Shown: positions 46,450 to 56,623 of the stretch, piece after piece
Numbering within the stretch: position 1 is the stretch's first letter
Layout of the letters: every line of letters begins with the position of its first letter
From: Gemmatimonadota bacterium
GTDB lineage: Bacteria > Gemmatimonadota > Gemmatimonadetes > Gemmatimonadales > Gemmatimonadaceae
Reading direction: 5' to 3'
Length of the DNA stretch: 64,000 nucleotides
Assembly (NCBI GenBank): GCA_016704465.1
Contig: JADJAD010000012.1
Coordinates: forward strand, 62,001-126,000
Notes under the pieces: model-generated
Databases searched by the model: none
Seen by the model: only the letters and a program-made list of their open reading frames with translations
Told to the model about the DNA's origin: nothing
Program-made: the position numbers and the translations under genes

Positions 46450-47300
46450 CCCTGGAGCTGGTTGGCGAGGATTGAGGCGGTAAGGGCATCGAGGACGAGG
46501 ATCGCCACCGAGGTGACCACGACCGCCTGCGCCGTCGAACGCCCGACGCCCTCGGCGCCGACGTCGGTCGTGTAGCCCTCATACGAACAGAAGAGCGCGA
46601 TCGCGATCCCGAAGATCGTCGCCTTGATCAGGGAGTACGCAATCTGGAAGAACGTATACGAGAGCCGCAGCCCCTCGGAGAACTGCTGCCAGGAGACATC
46701 GGTCGCCGTGACCGACGTGAGGTATGCCGTCGTGACACCCACGGCGTCGGCAAAGATGACCAGGAGCGGCAGCATGAGCGTGGCCGCGATCAGGCGCGGC
46801 ACCACGAGGTACGCCACCGGGTCGTACGACAGCGTCTCGAGCGCGTCGATCTGCTCGGTGACCCGCATGGTCCCGATCTCGGCGGTCATGCGCGCCCCGA
46901 CGCGACCGGTGAGCACGAGGCCGGTGAGCAGCGGCCCGAGTTCGAGAATGATCATCTGGCGTGAGATCAGCCCGACCACCGACAGTTGCACGCCGGGGAA
47001 AAGCTGGTACCGCGTCTGCAGCGCGATCACCGAGCCGATGAAGGCCGCGACGATCGCGGTGAGCGGGAGCGAATCCACGCCGATGCGCCGCATCTGGGCG
47101 GCCGTCAGCGGCAGGTATGTGCGCCACTCGGTCAGCAGCGCGCGCACGATGTCGCGGACGAAGTAAGTCCGCTCACCGATGTCGGCAAAGATCCCCACCC
47201 CAGCGCGGGCGATGGTCCGGAAGACCCGGATTCCCGTGCGCTGCACGACCGGGAACTCCTCCGTGGGACGGTGCGTCCCGTGCATCGGGGAGGTGATCAT
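46446..47300 (-). CDS. mlaE: MlaE-type ABC transporter permease
   Basis: 284 residues from the ATG at 47298-47300; the longer open frame upstream is the lptG gene in another frame. Five to six helices with the family segments VAAFIGSVIALQTRYQLF, LELGPLLTGLVLTGRVGARMTAEIGTMRVTEQIDALETL and VPRLIAATLMLPLL. It is the inner-membrane permease of a lipid-transport ABC system, with MlaD as partner. It overlaps lptG and mlaD by four bases each. The cognate ATPase must be encoded elsewhere. Confidence 0.92.
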   Translation of the reverse strand: MITSPMHGTHRPTEEFPVVQRTGIRVFRTIARAGVGIFADIGERTYFVRDIVRALLTEWRTYLPLTAAQMRRIGVDSLPLTAIVAAFIGSVIALQTRYQLFPGVQLSVVGLISRQMIILELGPLLTGLVLTGRVGARMTAEIGTMRVTEQIDALETLSYDPVAYLVVPRLIAATLMLPLLVIFADAVGVTTAYLTSVTATDVSWQQFSEGLRLSYTFFQIAYSLIKATIFGIAIALFCSYEGYTTDVGAEGVGRSTAQAVVVTSVAILVLDALTASILANQLQG

Positions 47301-48388
47301 GTGCGAACCCGCATCAGCATGATGAGGCCGACGACCCCGAAGACGAGGTTGGGGGTCCAGGCCGCCATTTCCGGCGTCAGGACCCCCTTGCCGCCGACTG
47401 CCTTGGTCAGCTGGATCACGATGAGGAAGATGACGGTGGTGCCGAGGGACAGCCCGATGCCGTAGGCCGCGCCGCCGCGATGGTTGCTGGTCGCGAGCGG
47501 GGCGCCGAACAGGGCGATGATCATGCAGGTGACGGGAATGGCGAGCTTGAGCGCGCGGTCCACGCGCAGGACGTTCACGTCGCTCCCCGACCGTTCCAGC
47601 GCGGTGATGTAGCGTCCCAGCTCCGTGTATCCCATGTCGCTGGGGGCCTTGGATGAGGCCATCAGCTGCACCGGTGTCTCGTGCATGTGGCGATCGACGA
47701 GGGAGTCGAAGCGGAAGGCCACGTCGCGCCCGACGCCGGGAATGACGTGCAGCGTCCCGTCCCGCATGGCCCATCCCCCCGGGACGAAGGCCGCCTCCCT
47801 CGCCGAGACGATGTACGACGGATAGTCATCCGAGTCCTCGCGCCCCTTGCGCTCCACCTCGATCCCCTCCATGTACGCCCGTTCCACGTTCAGGAGCGAG
47901 GCCTTGTAGACCCGGTTCTGCTCGGCGGCGAAGGTGAAGTTGAAGCGCTCATTGCCGCTGGTGAAGCGCGTCTCCTGCCGGAGCTCGCTTGTGCGGCTGT
48001 TGGTGGTTGGGGCGACCTCGCCGAGTGCCAGCGTCATGCCGGTCGCCACCAGCGCCCCGAAGAAGATCGGGAGCGTCAGGCGATGAAACGAGATCCCCGA
48101 CGCCTTGGCCGCGTTGATCTCCGAGTAGCGCGTGAAGGCGCCGATGGAGAACACGGTGGCAAAGAGGACCGCCGCCGGGAGCACCATGAACATCGAGTCG
48201 GGAACAGAGTACAGGTAGCTCAGCGCGATCGCCTTCGGCGACAGGTTGCGGTTGAGGTACTTGTCGATGTTGTCGGTGAGGTCGAAGATGGTGACGATCA
48301 GCGGAAAGCCTAACGAGGTGCTGAGGAAGATCTTCGTCCACTCGCCGATGACGTAGCGGTCGAGCGGGCGCAGGAGCCAGCGCATCAT
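47297..48388 (-). CDS. lptG: LptG-like LPS-export permease (YjgQ family)
   Basis: 363 residues, starting MMRWLLRPLDRYVIGEW at 48388. Three N-terminal helices, a periplasmic beta-jellyroll region (about 140-290, FNFTFAAEQNRVYKASLLNVER) and three C-terminal helices ending in ALFGAPLATSNHRGGAAYGIGLSLG match LptF/LptG. Together with LptF it extracts lipopolysaccharide for the LptB2FG ABC transporter. ATGA overlaps join it to lptF and to mlaE. LptB is not adjacent. Confidence 0.9.
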   Translation of the reverse strand: MMRWLLRPLDRYVIGEWTKIFLSTSLGFPLIVTIFDLTDNIDKYLNRNLSPKAIALSYLYSVPDSMFMVLPAAVLFATVFSIGAFTRYSEINAAKASGISFHRLTLPIFFGALVATGMTLALGEVAPTTNSRTSELRQETRFTSGNERFNFTFAAEQNRVYKASLLNVERAYMEGIEVERKGREDSDDYPSYIVSAREAAFVPGGWAMRDGTLHVIPGVGRDVAFRFDSLVDRHMHETPVQLMASSKAPSDMGYTELGRYITALERSGSDVNVLRVDRALKLAIPVTCMIIALFGAPLATSNHRGGAAYGIGLSLGTTVIFLIVIQLTKAVGGKGVLTPEMAAWTPNLVFGVVGLIMLMRVRT

Positions 48389-50310
48389 GCGACCTCGCGA
48401 CGACGGCGCCGGAACAGGCGCTTCACGGCATCCGTCAGCTCGCCCAGGTCGCCGCCGCGGGCCGTCGCCGACTCGTGGCCCATGCGTGAGAGCAGGGCGA
48501 CCGCCACCAGGGTGAAGAGGATGTTCGCCGCCCACATCGCCCAGAACGGGCTGAGGATCGACCGGTCCGCGAGCGCCTCGCCCGCGATCAGGCCGACGTA
48601 GTACAACCCGAACACGCCGAGGCTGACCCCGATGACGAGTCCGACCCCGCCGCGCGGAAAGCGCAGCGCGATCGGCGCGCCCAGCAGGACGAAGATCACG
48701 CAGGCCATGGAGATGGCGAACTTCTTCTGGATCTCGACCGCGAACTGGTTCATCTGCGAACGGGCCGTGAGCATCTGGCTGCGGGCGGTCTCCATCACCA
48801 CGCCGGCCGGCTGGGTGATCCCGCCTCCGAGCGAGGGGGCGAGCACGGCACCGGGGACGTAGTTGGGCGGGATCGCCCCGGCGCTATCGGCCCCGGTCGC
48901 CCGGCCGGCGCTGTCGGTGCCCTGGGTCATGCCCGCGACGGGAGGGGTGGCGGGAGGGAGTCCCGCCCGTGCCCGCAGGATCGCCTCGTCGCGGCGCCGC
49001 GCGCTGTCGGCCGTGACCTCGACCGGTGCCGGTACCTGCGCCGGTACCTGCGCCGGAGCGCTGTCACGCTTGGCGGCGCTGTCGCGCTTGAGCGTGTCCC
49101 GCTTCTGCTGCGGTTGTTGCACCTGTGGCATCGCCAGCGCGAGCATCTGCGGGTCTCCGGCCGACGGACCGGTCGATGAACCGGTCGATGAACCGGTCGA
49201 TGAACCGGTCGATGAACCTGCCGATTGACCGGGCGCGTGCGCCCAGGCCTCGGCGGGAGCCAGCGCGAGGGCCAGTCTCGTCGTGGTGTTCACGGCGCGC
49301 TGCACGAGGTTGAGCCGGGAGACGTAGGCCAGGCCGTCACAGTAGCTGCGCCCCAGCGACCGTACGCGGGAGCGTTCATTGCGCTCGCCGGGGGCGTTGA
49401 CCGGATACATGGGGCGCAGTTCGACCTGCGACGCGGGATCCTTCTGCAGCGCCTCCGAGGCGCGCTGGAACTCCTCGTAGGAGCGGAAGTACTCGCGCTC
49501 GTAGCGCCCGACCTCGGCCTGCAGCTCGCAGACCGTCATTTCGCGGTCGCTCTTGTACGTGTCGGTCGAGTCGCGCTCGAAGGCGTTGGCGACGCCCGGG
49601 ACGCGAACGAGATCCGTCTTGAAGTACAGGCGCTGCAGCTGCGTGGGTGTCTCCTTCGGGACTTCCTGCATGAAGCCGTCGTACAGGACGAGCTGCAGGT
49701 CCGATCCATCCTCCGTGAAGGCCATCGAGCCGCTGTCGGCGTAGATGGTCCGGCGGCGCATGGGGTCGCTGAGGTCATAGATCGTGACCTCGCGCATCCC
49801 GTTCGTCTCACGGTTGAGGTGGTTGGTCCGCAGGAAGTAGCTGTTGGGGGCGACCTCGTTGATGATCTGTTCCTTGATCGCGAAGGTCGGCTTCTTGCGC
49901 GCAATGTCGCCCTGCAGCGTGCGAAGTCTATGGTTCGTGCGCGGCAGGACCTGGTCGTTGAAGATGATCATCGACACTGCCAGCACCGCCCCGCCGATGG
50001 CCACGGGAACGAGCAGCCGTCCCATGCTGACCCCCGTGGCCTTCAGTGCAGTGATCTCGTTTTCCGCGGCAAGACGCGAAAAGGCATACAGGACCGCCAC
50101 CAGGACCGCCATGGGGAGCGTCATGGCCACGGTGAACGGGATCGACAGCAGGAAGAACTCGAGGATCACCCTCGCCTCGAGCCCCTTGCCCACGAGGTTC
50201 CCCAGCTGCTTGGCGACATAGTTCAGCAGCATCAGGGACGTGAGGGCGGAGAGCGCGAAGGCGAGGGGGCCCACGTGCTCTCTCAGGACGTACTTGTGGA
50301 TTATCTTCAC
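48385..50310 (-). CDS. lptF: LptF-like LPS-export permease with a long low-complexity insert
   Basis: 641 residues; LptF is usually about 360. The N-terminal helices (MKIIHKYVLREHVGPLAFAL onward) and the C-terminal helices (KFAISMACVIFVLLGAPIALRFPRGGVGLVIG) are normal, and a periplasmic core lies between. A roughly 200-residue insert (about 340-545) is rich in Ala, Pro, Ser, Gln and Asp and contains a four-fold SSTG repeat coded by the 12-bp minisatellite at 49169-49216. The gene is first in the envelope operon and overlaps lptG by four bases. The insert is probably a disordered periplasmic loop (inference). Confidence 0.85.
   Translation of the reverse strand: MKIIHKYVLREHVGPLAFALSALTSLMLLNYVAKQLGNLVGKGLEARVILEFFLLSIPFTVAMTLPMAVLVAVLYAFSRLAAENEITALKATGVSMGRLLVPVAIGGAVLAVSMIIFNDQVLPRTNHRLRTLQGDIARKKPTFAIKEQIINEVAPNSYFLRTNHLNRETNGMREVTIYDLSDPMRRRTIYADSGSMAFTEDGSDLQLVLYDGFMQEVPKETPTQLQRLYFKTDLVRVPGVANAFERDSTDTYKSDREMTVCELQAEVGRYEREYFRSYEEFQRASEALQKDPASQVELRPMYPVNAPGERNERSRVRSLGRSYCDGLAYVSRLNLVQRAVNTTTRLALALAPAEAWAHAPGQSAGSSTGSSTGSSTGSSTGPSAGDPQMLALAMPQVQQPQQKRDTLKRDSAAKRDSAPAQVPAQVPAPVEVTADSARRRDEAILRARAGLPPATPPVAGMTQGTDSAGRATGADSAGAIPPNYVPGAVLAPSLGGGITQPAGVVMETARSQMLTARSQMNQFAVEIQKKFAISMACVIFVLLGAPIALRFPRGGVGLVIGVSLGVFGLYYVGLIAGEALADRSILSPFWAMWAANILFTLVAVALLSRMGHESATARGGDLGELTDAVKRLFRRRRREVA
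49169..49216. repeat. In-frame 12-bp minisatellite in lptF, four perfect copies
   Basis: CCGGTCGATGAA repeated exactly at 49169-49180, 49181-49192, 49193-49204 and 49205-49216. As 12 bp is four codons, copy-number change would keep the frame and vary an SSTG linker. Confidence 0.95.
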
Positions 50311-50404
50311 GCGCGCAGCAGGGTCTCCGGTCGCGAGAGGGAACGAGGGCGCCCACCTTCCGTATGAGGAGGGCCTCCCAATCCCGCCGTCGCCAAACGC
50401 GACG

Positions 50405-50410
50405 TAATAT
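50405..50410 (+). promoter_or_regulatory. Possible -10 box for the SprA-like gene
   Basis: TAATAT 43 bases before the start of the giant gene; no matching -35 was found at 16-18 bp. Weak. Confidence 0.3.
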
Positions 50411-50452
50411 AGCCCCCTCGCCTGGCCGGCAGAGCTTGGCTTCCGACGGAGG

Positions 50453-53400
50453 ATGGACCGGCTGATACCCTACCGCCCGCGATTGGTGCTCGGCGTCGTC
50501 CCCGTCCTCCTCGCGTTCACCCTCGTGGTGCGCGGGACGACGGTGCACGCGCAGTCGCCGCGACGGGACTCGGCCCGAGTGGCGACCCCGACGCGGGACA
50601 GCACCCGCCAGCGCGCTGCCGCCGACTCGGCCGCGCGCGCCGCGGTCCTGCGCGACTCGCTGGTCGCTCGGCTCCCGCTCTTCCTGCAGTCCCAGTCGGA
50701 TCTCTCGATCGCCCTCACCGCCCGGCTGGAGACCAAGGCCGAGCGCACGCAGAACGACCGATGCTCGGCCAACCAGCTCTTTTCCGTCGGCTACGTCTGT
50801 CGCTCGGCGTTCACCCCGGCCTTCGACGCCCAGTTCGCGCTCAAGACCTCGGGCGGTTTCGCCGATCGCGTCTCGGTCGACGTGGACTACGACACCCAAC
50901 GCGAGTTCGACGGGTCGAACCAGATCGCCCTCGCCTACCGTGGCGCCCCCAATGCGAAGTTGCAGCGCGTGGAGGTCGGCAACGTCTTCTTCCGGCCTCC
51001 GCCTTCCCGCTTCATCTCGGCGGGGATTCCCAGCGGGAACTTCGGGGTGCAGGCGGCGGCCAAGTTCGGCGGAATGCAGCTGACGGCGATCGCCGCGCAA
51101 CAGAAGGGGAACGTCATCCGCGACCAGGTCTTCACGCTGGGGCGGCGCACGACGCAGCGGCAGGAACGGGAACTCGAGGATTACCAGATCGAGCCGCGGC
51201 GCTTCTTCTTCACCATCGACCCGCAGCTGTTCGGGGCGAGCTATCCCAACGTCGACATCCTCGACGCCCGCGAGATGCAATCGCTGGCCATGCGCCTCCC
51301 CGAGCGCGTGCGGCCGGCCCGCCTGCGCGTGTACCGCCTGATCCTCGGCGGGCAGCCGCCCAATCCCAATGGGCCGCGGTTCCGCATCATCGACGACCCG
51401 CGCTCGCGGGCGGGTCAGGTGTACGAGCTGCTGCGCGAGCACATCGACTACTACGTGGACCCGTCGCTGCTCTGGATCGCGCTCGTGCGCCCGCTGGCGC
51501 TCAACAGCGAGCGACTCGTGGTCGCCTACTCCGTGCGCATCGCCGGCCGCGACACCGTGCTGGCCGAGGTCGGGGGCACGCCGGACCTTGAGTACTCCGC
51601 CGAACGCGAGCAAACGGCCAACCTGCTGTGGGATCCACAGGTCACCCCCGATGACCCGACCTTTCGGCGGGAGATCCGCAGCGTGTACCGGCTGGGTGGT
51701 GAGGACGTGCGACGGGAGAGCGTGCAGGTCCGCATCGTGGTCGGGACGAGCGCCGACCAGGAGAAGCCCCCCGGGGGGCTGGCGGGAAGCTACTTGCAGC
51801 TGTTCGGCCTCGCCCAGCTGGCCAACGCCACGACCTTCGACTTCGAGAACCGCCTCTGGCCGCGCCCCAACGACCCGAACTTCCTCGTGGCCAACGTGCC
51901 CGGGAGCCGGCTCTTCCGCGACCAGTTCATCGTCTTTCCCTCGTTGGAGCCGTTCTCGCGTCGCGGCCTTGCCCGTCCCGCCGAGGTGGCGGCCAACGAC
52001 ACGATCTACCGCACGCCGTCGGAGTACCTGTACTCCCCGCAGCGACCGCAGTCGTACTACCGGCTGCGCGTGACCTACGAGACCGACGGCGGCGGTGCGC
52101 TGGGGACGATCGCCCTCAACTCGGTGCAGATCCGCCCCGGGTCGGAGCGCCTGCGCATGGACGGACGGACGCTCGTGAAGGACGTCGACTACACGGTGGA
52201 CTACGAACTCGGGCGCGTGCAGCTGCTGGGGGCCGACACCCTCATCGCGCGCGAGCGGCGGGTGGTCGTCAGCTACGAGGAGAACCCGCTGTTCGCCTCG
52301 GTGCCGACGTCGATCTTCGGGCTCAGCACGGAGTGGACGCTGCGCGGCGGGCGGGTGAGCATGGTCGCCATCTCGCAGACGCAGCGCAGCACGTTCAACC
52401 GGCCGCCGTTAGGCTTCGAGCCGCAGGCGTCGGTGGTGGCCGGGCTGTCGGCCGAGTATGGCTGGGCCATCCCGGCGTTCACGCGCCTGCTGGATCGCCT
52501 CCCGTCCGGGGCCCGGGTCGATAGTGCGCGTGCGCGCGCACCAGCACGCCTGGACGTCCAGGGCGAGTTCGCCGTGAGCCGTCCGCGGCAACGCGCCACG
52601 CAGCAGGCCTACATCGAGTCGTTCGAGGGCGATGGTGGGACGACGATTAACCTCTTGCAGGCGCAGTGGCAGTTCTCCTCGCAGCCCGCGCTGGGTCGCG
52701 CGCTCGCGGCGCGGGTGGGTGCGGCGACGCTCGACACCGCGCGCGCCACGACCATGGCCTACCAGAACAGCGGGCTTGGACGCGACGGGAAGCTCGTGCA
52801 GTTCACCTTCGCCGACATCGATCCGCAGGCGACGCTGGCCGGGGTGGGCTTTGCCCCGCCCGAGCCGATGCTGTGGATGTCGCTGTACCCGTTAGGCGTA
52901 GGGGGGCTGTACGATGCCGCCGAGGAACGATACAGCTGGCTCACGGGGGCGCGGCTCCCGGGGCGGCGCTGGCGGTCGATCCGCACGGTGCTGGGGCAGG
53001 GCGGGGTGGCCTCGGGCGGCGGGGCGGGGATCGACCTGTCGCGCGGCGAGCAGCTGGAGTTCTGGACGCTGGTCGACACCGCGGGGATCCGTCGCCAGCG
53101 CAACCCGACCATCGTCTTCGACTTCGGCGAGGTGTCCGAGAACTCGGTCGCCTTTGCCCCCGAGTCGCTCTCGGTGGCCAGCGACGACTCAACATGGCGC
53201 GGCAAGAAGCTGCAGGGCTTCAACACGCTGGGGACGGAGCGCGATCCGTTCTCGCGCGCCTTCAACGCCGATGTCAACGATCGCGGGCTCCCGGGCGACG
53301 TGGTGGATTCTCTCACGGTCGTGAATGGAGCATCCTCCTTCACCGCCTTCGACGTGACGACCTGTTCGCTCGGGCGCGGCTTCAGCCGAGCCCTGGGCGA

Positions 53401-56400
53401 CGCGCAGGACAACTGCACGGCGCGCAACGGCCGACTTGACGAGGAGGACATCGACCAGGACATCGCGCTCAACTTCACCGACGACGAGCGTGAGCTCGAG
53501 CGGGTGCGCCGCTTCATCGTGGACCTGAGCGATCCGCGCACGTACGCCCGCGTCGGCAAGTGCAACGTCCGGGTGGACGACGTCAACGGCTCCACGCCCG
53601 CGGCCGCGCGGATGTGCTGGGTGCAGGTGCGCCTCCCGTTCAACGCCCCCGACGACTCGACCAACGGCGGCCCGCTCATCCGCCGGGTGCGAGCGTTGCG
53701 CCTGACGGTGATCTCCGGCGTCACGCTCGGCGACGAGCAGTTCTCGCTCACTCCGGTCGCGCGACTGCGCGTGGTGGGGGCGGCGTGGCTCAAGCGTGCC
53801 GGCCACGTGCTGGACGGCATCGCCGGTACGCAGCGCTCGCTCGGTGGCGGTGCGGTGATCGCCAGCGTGATCGGGACGCAGGACAACGACTCCACGCGCG
53901 GCATCTTCTACCAGTCGCCCCCCGGCGTGGCCGAGGTGCCGGACGATGCCTCGTCAGTGTACGTGACGCAGCAGCAGGTCAACGAACGCTCGTTGCGGCT
54001 GCAAGCGACCGCGCTCCCGGTCGGCGGGCGTGCCGAGGCCTACTTCAGGTTCCCCGAGGGGCAGCGCAACCTCATGGGGTACCGCGAGCTGCGCATGTGG
54101 GCCCGCGGGCGCGGACGCGGCTGGGAGGCCAACGGCGACCTGCAGGCCTTCGTGAAGATCGGGCGCGACGTCGACAACTTCTACCTGTACCGCACCTCGG
54201 CGCGCAGCGGCACCACGCCTGACGCGTGGGAGCCGGAAGTGCGCGTGCGCTTCGAGCGCTTCTACGCCCTGCGTGCCAAGCTGCAGAATGCCTTCCTGCA
54301 GAACCGGCAGGACCTGCTGGGGTGCACCGCGCTCGACTCGGCGCTCATCGCCCGCAGCGGGCTCCCCGTGGGGGGGCGCATCGATCGGTACGCGGCGTGC
54401 GAGGACGGCTACGTGGTGTACACGATCGACCCGGCCGTCACCCCGCCCAACCTTGCCGCGGTGCAGGAGCTGGCCGTGGGGATGGTGCGCGTCGACTCGC
54501 TGGGCGGGATCGACCCGCCGATGGCCGGCGATACCCTCGAACTGTGGATCGACGACCTGCGCCTGGCCGACGTGGTCAACACCACCGGCTACGCGGGCGA
54601 GGTCTCGGCCACGTTCAGTGCCGGTGACTACGGCAGCGTGCGTGTCGGGGTGCGGCGCCGCGACCCCAACTTCAGGCAGCTGGGCGAGGCCGCGTCGTTC
54701 CTGACCAACGACGACCTCGAAGTGAGCGCGACGTGGCGCCTGGACCGCTTCCTGCCGGCGTCGTGGGGGTACGCCCTCCCGCTCCATGTGACGCACCGGG
54801 CGAGCGGCGCCGATCCCGAGTTCCTCACGCGCTCCGACATTCCCGGCGCCTCGGTCCCCGGGCTGCGCGCGCCACGGTCGCAGCAAACGACGTACGCCTT
54901 GAGCGCCCGGCGGGCCACGCCGCTCACCGGCAGCTGGCTTGCTCCGCTGCTGAACAACCTCATCGTGGACGGCACCATCAACGCGTTAGGCAACCGCACC
55001 GAGTTCCAGAACGGGCGCGTGCGCGACGTCAACGTCGGCTTCGACTTCTCCACCGCCGGCTTCCTGGGGGGACTCCCGCAGCGCGACGCCGGCGGCAGCG
55101 GGCCGCGCTGGAGCCTCGGCATCCCCTCGCCCGGGGGCGGGACGACCGCGCTGCGGCTGGCGCCGTCGCTCGTGCGCGTCACCGGCGCCGTGGTGCGGAG
55201 CGAGGACTCGCGGGCGTCGTACCTCAAGCCGGCGTTCAGCGGCACCGACTCCGTGCGGTCGGTGGGCGGGTTGCAGCACGTCTTTCGCACCGTCAGCACC
55301 ATGGAGTTCGAGCCGCTCCCCAACGTCACCGCCCGCTGGGACGCCAGTAGCGTGCGCGACCTGCGCGACTACGGCGACTCCACCCTCAACGCCATCGCCG
55401 CCGGGAACGAACGATCGCAGCTGGCGGGGCTCGACATCGGACTGGAGCGCGAGCGCTCCATGGCGGGGACGATCACGTACGCGCCGGTCTCCCAGTGGTG
55501 GCTGCGCCCACGCCTGGCCCTCGGCTCCACCTACAACATGATCCGCGACCCCAACAATCGCTCGATCACGGTGGAGCAGTCGAGCGCGGAACCGCCCCTC
55601 CCCCGACTCAGCCGCCGACTGGGAAACACGCAGCTGGTCACCGCCGCGACGACCGTCGACCCGGCGCTGGCCATCACCAGCCTCACCAGCGACGACTCGC
55701 GCTGGCGCAGCGTCGCGCGTGTCGTGCGCCCGATCGACATCACCTTCACCAGGAACCAACTCTCGTCGTTCGACGGGATCCCCGAGGCGGCGGGACTGGG
55801 CTACCAGTTCGGCCTCGGCGGCATCGATGCCTTCCGGTCGTTAGGCGATGCGTCGGCCACCAGCGCCGGGGCCAGCAGCGACCTCGTGGTGGCCAATGCC
55901 TTGACGCTGCCCGGCGGGCTGAACCTCACGAGTCGGCTGCAGCGCAGCGCGGCGCGGCACTGGAGCCGGCGCGACGCGGCCCAGCTCACCGTGGTGAATG
56001 GGGAAGCCGTCACCTATCCCGACGTAGCCATGCGGTGGAGCGGGCGACCCGGGGTGCTGAGCGGGATGCTGAGTCAGCTCGGGGTGACTGCACGCGCACT
56101 GCGCACGCGACAGGCGTGGACGATCCCCGGCGACGGTTTCGGGCTCCTCACCGAGGTGCGCGAATCTCGGCAGGAGTCCTATCCGTTCACCGCCAACGCA
56201 GTCACGGCCCGGGGGGCGGTGACGATGTCGGCAGCGTACGCCCTCACCCGTCGCGTCGACTCACTCCCCGGGAGCGCCGCACGGCGGCGTTCGAGCGACC
56301 TGGCGGCCGACATCGGCAAGAGCTTTGCGCTCCCCGAGGCGTGGAAGGTGAAGAACCCGCTGCGCGCGAGGCTATCATGGCAGGAGAGCCTCACGCAGAG

Positions 56401-56623
56401 CTTCGTGGCCAACGCGCTGGCCGAGGGGGCGCGCAGCCGCCTGACCGACAATGGGCGCCGCGCCGTCAATTTCAACGCCGACACCGACATCGCCGAGAAC
56501 ATGACCTTCAGCTTGCAGGCGTCTCGGGTCGTCACCTTCGACCGCAACTTCGGCCGACGCTTTGTCCAGACCGTGTTGACCGCGGTCTTTCAGCTGCAAT
56601 TTTTTTCCGGAGAGAACCAGTGA
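50453..56623 (+). CDS. SprA/Sov-like giant outer-membrane protein
   Basis: 2056 residues with a signal peptide (cleavage near VRGTTVHAQS). It matches the order of segments in SprA/Sov of Bacteroidota type IX secretion: ISAGIPSGNFGVQAAAKFGG with TAIAAQQKGN; the REIRSVYRLGGEDV segment; FIVFPSLEPF; AYIESFEGDGGTTINL (the YVDDFEGS-type block of SprA); and VNERSLRLQATALPVGGRAEAYF followed by NLMGYRELRMW. SprA is a 36-strand barrel that exports T9SS cargo; sizes of 2000-2500 residues are normal. Other T9SS genes (sprE, gldKLMN, porV) are not in the window. It overlaps an M28-type gene by GTGA. Confidence in homology is high, in secretion function moderate. Confidence 0.8.
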   Translation: MDRLIPYRPRLVLGVVPVLLAFTLVVRGTTVHAQSPRRDSARVATPTRDSTRQRAAADSAARAAVLRDSLVARLPLFLQSQSDLSIALTARLETKAERTQNDRCSANQLFSVGYVCRSAFTPAFDAQFALKTSGGFADRVSVDVDYDTQREFDGSNQIALAYRGAPNAKLQRVEVGNVFFRPPPSRFISAGIPSGNFGVQAAAKFGGMQLTAIAAQQKGNVIRDQVFTLGRRTTQRQERELEDYQIEPRRFFFTIDPQLFGASYPNVDILDAREMQSLAMRLPERVRPARLRVYRLILGGQPPNPNGPRFRIIDDPRSRAGQVYELLREHIDYYVDPSLLWIALVRPLALNSERLVVAYSVRIAGRDTVLAEVGGTPDLEYSAEREQTANLLWDPQVTPDDPTFRREIRSVYRLGGEDVRRESVQVRIVVGTSADQEKPPGGLAGSYLQLFGLAQLANATTFDFENRLWPRPNDPNFLVANVPGSRLFRDQFIVFPSLEPFSRRGLARPAEVAANDTIYRTPSEYLYSPQRPQSYYRLRVTYETDGGGALGTIALNSVQIRPGSERLRMDGRTLVKDVDYTVDYELGRVQLLGADTLIARERRVVVSYEENPLFASVPTSIFGLSTEWTLRGGRVSMVAISQTQRSTFNRPPLGFEPQASVVAGLSAEYGWAIPAFTRLLDRLPSGARVDSARARAPARLDVQGEFAVSRPRQRATQQAYIESFEGDGGTTINLLQAQWQFSSQPALGRALAARVGAATLDTARATTMAYQNSGLGRDGKLVQFTFADIDPQATLAGVGFAPPEPMLWMSLYPLGVGGLYDAAEERYSWLTGARLPGRRWRSIRTVLGQGGVASGGGAGIDLSRGEQLEFWTLVDTAGIRRQRNPTIVFDFGEVSENSVAFAPESLSVASDDSTWRGKKLQGFNTLGTERDPFSRAFNADVNDRGLPGDVVDSLTVVNGASSFTAFDVTTCSLGRGFSRALGDAQDNCTARNGRLDEEDIDQDIALNFTDDERELERVRRFIVDLSDPRTYARVGKCNVRVDDVNGSTPAAARMCWVQVRLPFNAPDDSTNGGPLIRRVRALRLTVISGVTLGDEQFSLTPVARLRVVGAAWLKRAGHVLDGIAGTQRSLGGGAVIASVIGTQDNDSTRGIFYQSPPGVAEVPDDASSVYVTQQQVNERSLRLQATALPVGGRAEAYFRFPEGQRNLMGYRELRMWARGRGRGWEANGDLQAFVKIGRDVDNFYLYRTSARSGTTPDAWEPEVRVRFERFYALRAKLQNAFLQNRQDLLGCTALDSALIARSGLPVGGRIDRYAACEDGYVVYTIDPAVTPPNLAAVQELAVGMVRVDSLGGIDPPMAGDTLELWIDDLRLADVVNTTGYAGEVSATFSAGDYGSVRVGVRRRDPNFRQLGEAASFLTNDDLEVSATWRLDRFLPASWGYALPLHVTHRASGADPEFLTRSDIPGASVPGLRAPRSQQTTYALSARRATPLTGSWLAPLLNNLIVDGTINALGNRTEFQNGRVRDVNVGFDFSTAGFLGGLPQRDAGGSGPRWSLGIPSPGGGTTALRLAPSLVRVTGAVVRSEDSRASYLKPAFSGTDSVRSVGGLQHVFRTVSTMEFEPLPNVTARWDASSVRDLRDYGDSTLNAIAAGNERSQLAGLDIGLERERSMAGTITYAPVSQWWLRPRLALGSTYNMIRDPNNRSITVEQSSAEPPLPRLSRRLGNTQLVTAATTVDPALAITSLTSDDSRWRSVARVVRPIDITFTRNQLSSFDGIPEAAGLGYQFGLGGIDAFRSLGDASATSAGASSDLVVANALTLPGGLNLTSRLQRSAARHWSRRDAAQLTVVNGEAVTYPDVAMRWSGRPGVLSGMLSQLGVTARALRTRQAWTIPGDGFGLLTEVRESRQESYPFTANAVTARGAVTMSAAYALTRRVDSLPGSAARRRSSDLAADIGKSFALPEAWKVKNPLRARLSWQESLTQSFVANALAEGARSRLTDNGRRAVNFNADTDIAENMTFSLQASRVVTFDRNFGRRFVQTVLTAVFQLQFFSGENQ

